64,000 bases of DNA from Tetraselmis striata (taxonomy: Eukaryota; Chlorophyta; Chlorodendrophyceae; Chlorodendrales; Chlorodendraceae): the NCBI GenBank assembly GCA_006384855.1, contig VCJN01002174.1:1-64000 (forward strand), read 5' to 3'. The stretch's first letter is position 1, and each line of letters opens with the position of its first letter. Positions 50,300 through 59,059 of the stretch are shown here, one piece after another. A program made the position numbers and the translations under genes. The notes below the pieces were generated by a model that did no database searches, was not told the origin of the DNA, and was given only the letters and a program-made list of their open reading frames with translations.

Positions 50300-50620
50300 T
50301 TGGGGTTTCATTCCGCCCAAAAGCGCGCACTGCGCGCGTTCGCCTGCGACACGCCAATCCACGTGGCACGCATGCGGCGCGCGCAGCTACACGTCTTACC
50401 AAGCACGAGCATGAACAGCTATAATGCGGGCGTGCCATAGCGCCCAATTAGACGTAGAAAACATCCGTGACAACAAGCACGGTCAGTTCCAACCCATGAT
50501 CCCAGTAAGTCGACTCACCCTAGGCTCGAGGTTGTATTCTATTAAAACTAGCGGGCTCTCTGCTGTCTCCATCTTCTATCTTCGCGCCCCGCCTACCATG
50601 TGACAGGTCGCGTCCGCCCC
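50300..50620 (+). repeat. Right direct terminal repeat of the DIRS-like fossil
   Basis: Partner of 45975-46300 in the same orientation, with base changes and small gaps between them. Directly followed by a C homopolymer. Confidence 0.65.
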
Positions 50621-52845
50621 CCCCCCCCCCCCCCCCACCCCCTTCCGCACACTTCGTGCTTTCTGTAGTTCTTGCGGGTTGCCGAATGCCGATAGGCCCC
50701 TGCCCTAGAAACCTCTGTAACAAATGCCATTCATCTTTTCGGCAAAACACACAGCCCCTCCCTTTATGAAGTTTTGTACAGTATACGAGTATGAAGTAAC
50801 TTGAGGACCTTTCTGATTGTCCTGTTTTTGGTGATTTCCGATATCGCCTTCTGCTGCTAGCTCATGTAGTTGCTAAATATAACTTGACAGTTTAATCAGC
50901 GACGCGTCGATTTTTCAGATAATTTCAAAAGAACGGGTTCTATATCACTGGCCTACAGTTCCATGGATTGCATTGCCAGCGCTTTGAAGTAGCGACTACC
51001 AGCAGTGAGCGTTCGCATTGCCAGCAGCAGCGCTTTGAAGTAGTAGTCGCTACTAGAGTTTTTTTTTCCATTACCAGCAGCGAGTAGCGAGCACTGGTAC
51101 CAGTACCTCCCAGCCGTGAGATCGTAATCGGACGGCTGTGTAATTAAGGACCGTGGGCGGGTGGGTGGGCGGGTGGGTGGGTGGATTATAGTACTTAGTA
51201 ACACATGCCAGTAGATAAGCGCTTTTGTCATGCACCTATTTATAGGCCCGATCCGCTGCGCAATACGGGTAGCGACCTACCCGTACGGCAATAAAGCTCA
51301 CCGCCGAAAAATCGACGCTTCGCTGGATCATCGCGCGAGTCCAGGTCAGCGTCCGTACAACTCGTATCGTCGGTCGAATCTCCAAATATCGCGGCGGTGC
51401 GCGGTGGCGCGCGCCTTGAAAGCAGCACGATCCAGGGGGGGGGGGGGGGGCGGGGGGGGGGGGGCGTTGGGCGTTTTAACGACAATACGCGCGATATGAA
51501 CAAATATATATATGGATATATAGAGCCAAACAATATGCTGCAATATAAATAAATATAGATATATTTCTGATATAAACTACAGCGCTATGTATGCTATAAT
51601 ATTTATACAATATGTCTATAACGACAATATGAATATACATATATAATACACTACACAATATAATAATAACAAATATGTATATGATATAAAGCCAAACAAT
51701 ATACACATATGTATATTGTTTGGCATTCTGAGCGCGTATGGGATAACAAACGTGCCGTCCACAACGGCTGATGCAGGAGACACCCGAACCGGATAGGCTT
51801 TGGAGATACCAACCGCCGCAAGCGAAATATACCGAAATATACACGTTCTGATTGCGCATTGTTTCCGTGCTCCGCAACTGCACCCTACGTCTGAACCATG
51901 CTGCGGAGATACTACTTCCGCCACGCAGCAGCGGCGCCCGCGCCCGCCCGCGACCACGGCCGGGTGGGGAGGTTGGCCTCGCCGGCAGCAGCAGCGCGCG
52001 GACGGCCACGACAGCAGCACTCCACCCGCCAGCCCGAACCCAAAGCCCCCCAATCTAGCACAGGCGGAATACGTGCGCATACAGGCGTAGCTTTTTACAC
52101 AGCTGCGTCGTCTTCCGAGGTGCTTTCGAGCGGGTGCGTGGGTGCGTCCTGCCCCGCTGCTGCTGTGAAGTCGTATCTTGCTGGACTCGCTGCGCCCTGG
52201 TGCCGGCTCGGCCGGGCGGATGTAGCAACCGGACGGACTGCCGTGGGCAACGAAGGCTGCTGGCAACAGAGCGCTTGCCAGTAGTCAAATCAAAATATAG
52301 GGTAGCTGGAAGGGGCGGTTTGATGGCCTACCTTGGCTGGCCCCTCACCACACCGGGGGGTAGTTTTTTTATTTGGGGGGGGGGGGGGGGGGGGGGGGGG
52401 CAGCAACTGCCGAGATTGCGTGAGAGCCGGGCTCGCCGAACACGTAGAGACTACAATAATTTGCCCGTTTGGCCGACGACTGCAAGAGCGCGTAGGTCGC
52501 TGGACCGGTGGGAAGTAGGGGCCTTTGGGCCAGCAGCAGGACGGGCGGGGCTCTGGGTCGGGGGCACTAGGTGGGCGCGAGTCGGGCGACCCTGTCACTC
52601 TCCTCTTTCCGATGTTACTTCCGGACTCGCAAGCGCTGCGCCGAGCAGTTGTTCCGCCGCTGCGGCGACTACGCTGGAGGCGTGCAGTGCCTGATAATCT
52701 TGTCGGCCCGCCAGGCGACCTTTTGTTTTCTCGTTCTCACTTCGCTGGGACGCTATGTCCCGGTGCGTGTCTGGTTGCTGCTTGCAGCTGTGACGGCGAC
52801 CCTGCAGCGACCGACTAAAACGAGAGCGAGCCATCGGAGCGCGTG
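50621..52845. other. Gene-free stretch with homopolymers and an AT island
   Basis: Contains a C run near 50617-50636, GTAGCGACTAC-type motifs near 50985-51095 that recall the satellite flanks, a G run near 51437-51464, an AT-rich island at 51480-51760 and a G run at 52375-52400. The last part, up to 52845, would hold the promoter and 5' UTR of the CBM20 gene. No gene seen. Confidence 0.5.
51691..51724. repeat. 34-bp perfect palindromic hairpin
   Basis: Two 14-base arms, GCCAAACAATATAC and GTATATTGTTTGGC, around ACATAT, in an AT-rich island. A third copy of one arm (AGCCAAACAATAT) lies near 51522. Confidence 0.8.
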
Positions 52846-54658
52846 ATGGCCAACGTGACGCTCGCCATGCGAAGCCACATAGCTGGCTCCGTCGTCAACG
52901 CGCGCTACAGGCGCAGAGCCCTAGACACCGGACACGCCAGGCACGGGGTCGCCGGGGCGGAGGCCGCATGCCCGCGCCCCCACGTGGCGCCATGCGCTCG
53001 CTTCTCGCGCCCGGTCGCCGCGCCTCCCAGTGCGCGCTCCTGCGCCCGGCGGGTGGCCGCCGCCTCCCACATGCCCGGTGGGCACGCCGAAGGTGCGCCT
53101 GCGCCTGGGTACCTCACGTCTGCAGACCCAACTCGCCTGGCGCATGCAAGTAAGAGTCCTGAAAGGCTGTGCGCTGCTGCCACGTAGCTCCTCCTGAATG
53201 TGCACCGATGCGCTCTTCACACAGGTCCAGAGTCCCAATGGGCGGATGTCACCACCGTCGCCATTGAGGCGGACGTTCAGGTGAGCAGGCGGACGCGGAA
53301 CTCGCTCAGTTGCTGCCCTGCCCATTCTCAGCGCCATGTGCTCACCATGCACTGATGGCCGGCTGAGCCCATGCCGATGTGCCCCCCTCAGGCGAGGCCC
53401 GGGCAGAGCCTGTACGTCACCGGCAACCTGCCGCAGCTGGGTGCGTGGGCGGCCGACGCCGCCGTCCCGCTGGCCTTCCCCACGGAGGGCGGCAACATGT
53501 GGCGCGCCGTGCTGACGCTCCCGGCGGGCGCGGCCGCGGAGTTCAAGGTGCGATGCCTAAGCCACAAGGGGGCTCATGTCCATTCCGCCCCGTGAAGCGC
53601 TCATGCCATGCGTCAACCAGCTCTCAAGCAACAGAAAGACTCGCTTCAAGGGGGGGGGGGGGGGGTAGAAAGCATCCTGAGGCATGCACGGGCAACAGGC
53701 GAGTGGCCACTCAACAGGGAGGCGGGAGCCAAACGCCAAACCCCCGCCCTGATCCTGACCCCTGCCGTGTTCATGCTGCCATGTCGCGCCCGCGCAGCTT
53801 GTGCTGGTGGAGCCGGACGGCCAAGCCGCTTGGCAGGGCGGTGACAACCGCATGCTCAAGGCATGCTCCCCCCCCCCCCCCCCCCCCCCAACCAAAAAAA
53901 ACACTCCCCCCTTGACCCCTTGACCCCCTTGGCCAGACAGCGAGCAACGCTTATATGCTGATAATACTTACACTTGAGAACGTGCGCCGGCGGACCTATA
54001 AGAACCCTTATTCCAAGCCTCAAGGTGGCCATGCATGCAACCTATAAGAACATTCGCTGTAGTCCCCCTTTTGTCTGCAGTTTGTCAGCATCCGACCTCT
54101 GGCAGGCAGGGCAGTTTCCTATTCGCAGGGTTCTTATTGCCGCGCCGGCCCCCGTGAGCGCACGTAGACATGTACGTCTCCAGGGATAGTTTCTTCGTTG
54201 CAGCTGCGTGTGCTCCTGTCCCCACCTAGCACCGGCAGCTGCCGCCTAATGCCGGCTGCGGCGAGTGCGCTGAACATTTTCTCGTTTGCCCCAGCAGGTG
54301 CCCAGAGTGATGTCGACCGTGAGGTGCAGCTGGGATGCGATGGACGTGTCTGTCGAGGAGGTGAGCGCCCCGGCGGCGCCGATGCACGCAGCCGCCGCTC
54401 ATGCCGCTGCCGGCTCCGCGCCTGCCGCCGGGGACCCGGTGCGCACCGTGCTCTCGATCTACATGGAAGAGGTAGCTCCCCCATTGCTCCGCCCCCCCCC
54501 CCCCCCCCCCCCCCCTTTCCCCATTGCCCCCCCGCTGTCCAATGCCTCCGAAGAGGAGCGGCTGAGTCTATGCCGTAGAAAAGTTGCCATCAACATCGTC
54601 GTGTCGATGGACGAACTGTATAATGCAATCGGTTGCTACCCCCCCCCCCCCCCCCCCC

Positions 54659-54723
<65 letters not shown>

Positions 54724-57154
54724 CCACACACACACATATACACACTCGCATGCACCCACATAAGTACATGTGGTCAGCTTTGCCAGAAGGGGTGTGGGCG
54801 CACCTCCCCCCAATCAGGGCGCGACAGAGCCTCCCCGCGAGAGGCCTCCGCCTGGACGCTCCGTCCTGCGTCACGTTTACAGGCATCTATGCCGTTTACA
54901 GGCATCTATGTTGTGCACACAGCCATCGGACGCCTTGCCGCCATTCCCTCAATCCGGCGAGGCGCCGCTTGTTGCCCACCCCGGCAGTGAACCCGGTCGC
55001 GCTTCTCGCCGCACTTGTCGCGATTCACCGGCGGGCGGCAATGCGGCATAGGCAGCATGGGCGCCCATGCCCCCTTTAATACCCCGCCCGCACTGCACCA
55101 CCCGGCCTGCTCTGCCATCTAGCCGGCGGCACATACGGGACCGGGGGTCCGGAACTCTTTACAGCACCCTCCCCCCACTGCCCCTGCCGAGGCGCATAAT
55201 CGCAAGTTGCGACTCCCGGGTGCCGACGCAGCATCAAGAACCTGTGTAAAGGATACTCCTGGCGGGGGGGACTGCTTTGTGGAGCCGCGTTTCGTCGTGT
55301 GGCATGTGCCACTGACCTCCAATTAGTTGTTTGGAACACCTCGACACTTTACGGGAGCTGCTGCCTGCGCCGGCCAGCCCTGACCGGTGGCCGGGGAAAA
55401 GGGGCGATGCATCACCTGACTGTAGAATGTCGGCACTGTCTTAGCGGTGTGGTTCTTGCCGCCTCCCCGCCACCCATGCCTAGGAGCTGCCGGTACACCT
55501 ACTGGGAATACCTACAGTCTCACCCACCGCACCCCGGCTGCATGCCCCCCTGGCCGCCGCCGCTGACACGCGCGCTGCCCTGGCCGCCCTGGGCGCAGGA
55601 GGACCGGGACCACAGCGCGTCGTACTGCCTCGTCGGCAACGCGCCGCAACTGGGCAACTGGACCGTGGGCGACGGCCCCGCCTGCCGCTGGCTGAGCCCG
55701 ACGGAGCTGGGCTCGGTGTTTTTCCTCCCGCAGGGCCAGGCCGCCGAGTTCAAGGTCCTCCCCCCCCCCCCCCCCCCCCCCCCCGCCCCGCCCTGGCAGT
55801 CCTGTCCGTGCCATCATGTGCCGCTGATGATTGGGGGGCCCTTCTGACTTTGCACCCGCTGCTGCAACCCCTCCATGTGTGCGTCCGCAGGTCGTGAAGG
55901 TGGACACCGCGGGCAACGCCGTGTGGCAGGGCGGCAACAACCGCTGCCTGGACGTGCGCCCCCCCTCCCCCCCCCTCCCCCCCCCTTCTCCCCCACCTCA
56001 ACACACCACATCCGAGCGCACACTCACATGCGAAGCACACAGCAGCGCCTGCTGCCCGAAAGCATGACGCATGCCAATGCCCATGATCCTATGGATACCG
56101 ACAGCTTATCTTGACTAAGAGGAATTAGAGCTGTGAGGTGTGTGTGTGTGTGTGTGTGTGTGTTTTGAGGGGTGGGGGGGGGGGGGGGGGTCCATGCAGT
56201 TCCTCAAGTACAGTGCTCGTGAACTTTAGCCCAAATGCCCAATGACATGCCGCCAAATTAGGGATTCCAGCATGGCGTATCGCTGAGCTCAGCAATGGCA
56301 CTTCTGTGGGCCTTTGGCCTCCTGAAACCCACCGCCCAGAACCTAAACCCTAAACCCTAACATCGACATGCGAGGGGCCTGCAGCATTCGGGGGTGACAA
56401 ACGGGACTCCCTGCGTACGCATGGGAGCGTGTCCGCATGGGGCTCCACCCACGCATGGCTGGCGGCCGACACCCGCCCTGACCCGCCCCGCGTGTTGGGC
56501 CGCAGGTGCCGCTGTGCGCCCCCAGCGCCGCCATCTTCTGCAGCACCAGCTGGCAGTCGGAGGCGGTGCACACCGAGCACTTTGAGGTACGGCGCCGCGT
56601 CCCCGGCCCTAACCCATCATCATCACGTGCTGGCAATGCCCCACAGGCACAGCGCCACACTTTGCTGTACACTGGTTGTGACACACACACACACTCACCC
56701 AAAGAGGTTGCCTACACCCTACGGTGGTCACGGCTGAGCCTAAATGTGCTATATTCCAGGATCCAGGATTAGGTCATAAACCCTATATTCAGCTGCCCTA
56801 CTCTTCGTAAGCTCGGATTCGGCGAGAAAGGGGCCTAGGATTCATCACGTGCTGGCAATGAAGATGTGAGCATTGTCACACCACGCGCATCATATCACAC
56901 ACACAAACAAGGGTGAGAGACAACAGGGGAGAGAGAGGGGTACCGAGCACTAGGGGGGAATGGTTTCTGGCTGACATTGGGCTGTGTCGCGGCGCTGTCC
57001 TCGTCAGGGCGACCTGGCGTACGCCAAGGTGGAGCAGGTGCGCCTGCGCGCGAAGCTGATGAAGGTGTCGCCGGACCGGGCGGTGCCGCAGGGGCACGCG
57101 AACGGCTCCCACAGCTGGGCGGCCGCCGACAACGAGATGGCCAGGGCGTACTAG
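52846..57154 (+). CDS. Tandem CBM20 starch-binding protein, 399 aa
   Basis: Likely binds starch or related alpha-glucan in the plastid; no catalytic domain is present. Nine exons: 52846-53149, 53225-53280, 53392-53547, 53798-53860, 54298-54471, 55599-55754, 55891-55953, 56506-56586 and 57008-57154 (TAG); phases agree and total 400 codons. Exon 1 encodes about 100 Arg/Ala/Ser-rich residues, transit-peptide-like. CBM20 module 1 shows VTTVAIEADV, SLYVTGNLPQLGAW, AAEFK, LVLVEPDGQAAWQGGDNRML; module 2 shows RTVLSIYMEE, SYCLVGNAPQLGNW, AAEFK, VVKVDTAGNAVWQGGNNRCL. Both modules keep the two tryptophans of CBM20 binding site 1 (LGxW and xxWQGG). The C-terminus (GDLAYAKVEQVRLRAKLMKV onwards) is unrecognised. 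The intron after 53860 begins GC. Two bare CBM20 modules suggest a granule-binding or targeting protein rather than an enzyme, by inference. Confidence 0.8.
53871..53889. repeat. C homopolymer next to a GC donor
   Basis: C run ten bases into the CBM20-gene intron that starts at 53861. Confidence 0.85.
53982..54151 (-). mobile_element. Short inverted-end element, copy 6
   Basis: Reverse-orientation copy in the CBM20 intron 53861-54297. Shows the AAGCCTCAAGGTGGCCATGC block, TTTTGTCTGCAGTTTGTC, ATCCGACCTCTGGCAGGCAG and a degenerate CGCGCCGGCCCC end. The CTGGCAGGCAGGGC block matches copy 3 (GCCCTGCCTGCCAGAG) in reverse complement. Confidence 0.65.
54493..54514. repeat. C homopolymer in CBM20-gene intron 5
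   Basis: Pure C run about twenty bases after the donor at 54472. Confidence 0.85.
54661..54719. repeat. (CT)n microsatellite
   Basis: About 29 CT units preceded by a C run (about 54640-54658) and followed by CACA, in the CBM20-gene intron 54472-55598. Confidence 0.95.
55758..55784. repeat. C homopolymer at the start of CBM20-gene intron 6
   Basis: C run beginning within five bases of the donor GTCCTC at 55755. Confidence 0.85.
56138..56163. repeat. (GT)n microsatellite and G run
   Basis: Thirteen GT units, then a G run near 56172-56190, in the CBM20-gene intron 55954-56505. Confidence 0.9.
56340..56361. repeat. Telomere-like CCCTAAA tract
   Basis: About three units (ACCTAAACCCTAAACCCTAA) inside the CBM20-gene intron 55954-56505. 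Confidence 0.5.
56752..56850 (-). repeat. Fragment of the 540-bp dispersed repeat
   Basis: In the CBM20-gene intron 56587-57007. Reverse complement of the left part of 16555-17093: AGCTGCCCTACT, TAAGCTCGGATTCG and the CCTAGG-type block match. Confidence 0.5.
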
Positions 57155-57331
57155 GGCGGCGCACACGCGCGCCAGTAGTCCCCGTGAGTAGTTGTAGTCA
57201 GTACACCCATGAATGAACGGTGCGCGCCAGCACCTCACCGCCCGCCCAGCAGCTTTCCGAAGGCACCTGTACCACCAGCTCGTCCTCTGCTTGTTTCCAC
57301 TCTATCGATATGTTGTAGTAGCATGCACGCT

Positions 57332-57740
57332 CAGGGCGCTCCAGTCCATTCTAGCAAGCTGTTGTAACACGCATTGAGAGCGCCCATTGCCGGTTGGCCT
57401 GCTGGGAAAGCAAACCGGTGGCCCTTGATTCGCCACTGGTGCTGATGGTGATGTGTGGGGGCGTTTGTTGTCCTTTGACGCCGTTGAATTACATAGCTAG
57501 CACGGTCGTATTGATTGAAATGTGTTTCAGCTGCATCAAGCTTGCTCTCTTGGCAGGTTGTCTTTTACCCAGCATCGGGGAGGGGCCCGCCCCTAACCAA
57601 CCCGCATAGGGTCCGCTTTAAACAGTGCATAGGGAGGGGTCCTTGTAGGCCAGCGTAAAGCCATGCTGCAGTACGGGTACGAATTGCGCATCAATGGCAT
57701 CGGTACGCAACATCAAATGCGCCGAACGGGGGGTGTGGCG
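57332..57740 (+). repeat. Direct repeat, copy 1 of a pair
   Basis: Nearly identical over long stretches to 58672-59052: CAGGGCGCTCCA, CCATTCTAGCAAGCTGTTGT, ATTGCCGGTTGGCCTG, AGCACGGTCGTATTGATTGA and GCATCGGGGAGGGGCCCGCC occur in both in the same order. Copy 1 keeps about 25 extra bases near 57420. It begins about 180 bases after the CBM20 stop codon, so it may be part of that 3' UTR. Confidence 0.8.
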
Positions 57741-58671
57741 CGTACAAGGACGCCAACATACACGCGCTAGCCCGGCAGAAACCCGGGATCACTTGATCGC
57801 CGCCTGTGCATATACGCCCGCCGTTTGCGCCCCAGGAAGCCCCAGCCTGCCCCAGCGCGGCGCTCCACCGGCCATGTACTTCCGAGCGGCAAGGCTGCCT
57901 CGCTGTTGACATCTGCTCTCGCGCCATAAGCTGCTGTTGGCGCTGTCCCTAAACGCCTCGGGGCTCGGAGGTGAATATAACGGCCACAACGGTGCTGGCT
58001 TCGTCCGACGGGAGGGGGAGGGGACGGACATCGAGGCACCGGCTGGCAGATAGCGAATAGTATGTCACCAAATGCAGACATTGGCGGGCACTAAGCGCAA
58101 CCCGGCGTTATTGGGCGGCGGAGACACCAACACGAGAGCTCTGCGAGGCTAGCAGCCGCGAGCGGAAGGGGAAGATCAAGCGCACGGAACCAGGAAGAGG
58201 ATGTCACAGCCGCTAATGGCCGGATCAACCCTGACGCGGCAAGCAACAACGTTGAGGGGCGAAGCGCGTCGGCTGCAACGTCCGACAATCTAGGTAGAAC
58301 ATCCATCTCTCGGATCGCGAACGCAGTGGCCCGTGGTCCATCTATAACCATGCAGATAAAATTCTTGCACATTGTAAATGAATTTCAATTCGCTGGTGCT
58401 GCCCGGAGTCAGCTGGTCACGACAACTACAAGTTAGTGGTTGTAGCGTGGGGAGCACCTTGTGACGGCGTTGGACCCCCAGTAACAGAGCGGCGTTTAAC
58501 ACCTTATGCGGCACCTAATTTGCCCAGAGACTCCAAGGCTTGTTCCGTCGACTTCTCTCGTCGACGACCCCGGCCGCCTATACCTAAATGCTGCTCCCAA
58601 TCGGGCACCTTATAATTTGAAATGGAAATTGAACATTGTCACAACATGCTGGTCTGCTGCTCTCCGCCGCC

Positions 58672-59052
58672 CAGGGCGCTCCATTCCATTCTAGCAAGCT
58701 GTTGTAACACGCATTGAGAGAGCCCATTGCCGGTTGGCCTGTTGGGAAAGCAAACCGGTGCTGGTGCTGGTCTGTGGGGGCGTTCGTTGTCCTTTGACAC
58801 CCTTGAATTACATAGCTAGCACGGTCGTATTGATTGAAATGTGTTTCAGCTGCATCAAGCTTGTTCTCTTGGCAGGGTGTCTCTTACCCAGCATCGGGGA
58901 GGGGCCCGCCCCTAACCAACCCGCATAGGGCCCGCTTTAAACAGTGTATACCAGGGAGGGGTCCCTGTAGGCCGGCGTTAAGCTATGCCTCAGTACTAAT
59001 TGCGCATCAACGGCATCGCTCGCAGTACGCAACACGTGCGCCGTACGGAGGG
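58672..59052 (+). repeat. Direct repeat, copy 2 of a pair
   Basis: Partner of 57332-57740, about 930 bases further on, same orientation. The space between has no coding frame. A local duplication or a small terminal-repeat element with no coding content (TRIM-like) would both fit; no primer-binding site was recognised. Confidence 0.8.
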
Positions 59053-59059
59053 ATTATGC

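Larger units (their letters stand above)
45970..50620 (+). mobile_element. Fossil DIRS-like retroelement between direct repeats
   Basis: Reverse transcriptase region at about 47049-47760 (KWRLIIDLRPLHQYEER, GLPMGWSLSPCYL, LIYMDDFMFFASS, QRLEYLGMKFDSQNG) and RNase H region at about 49155-49750 (VHMHVDRFGYGGGA-like block, HITYKQLKIVRSAVLTFL, NIWVDRLSRESYYDD), both of the type found in DIRS/PAT-like elements. A downstream block near 49784-50080 also matches this family. The direct repeats of about 320 bases are annotated separately. The element looks broken, with several disruptions, and about 1.2 kb of foreign sequence separates the RT and RNase H parts. Age: old, judging from the divergence of the repeats. 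No tyrosine recombinase block was recognised. Confidence 0.6.

Noticed and set aside
54640-54780. Long Ser/Leu-repeat frames across the CT and CA tracts
   Set aside because: Translations of simple repeats inside an intron whose splice sites are fixed by the CBM20 reading.
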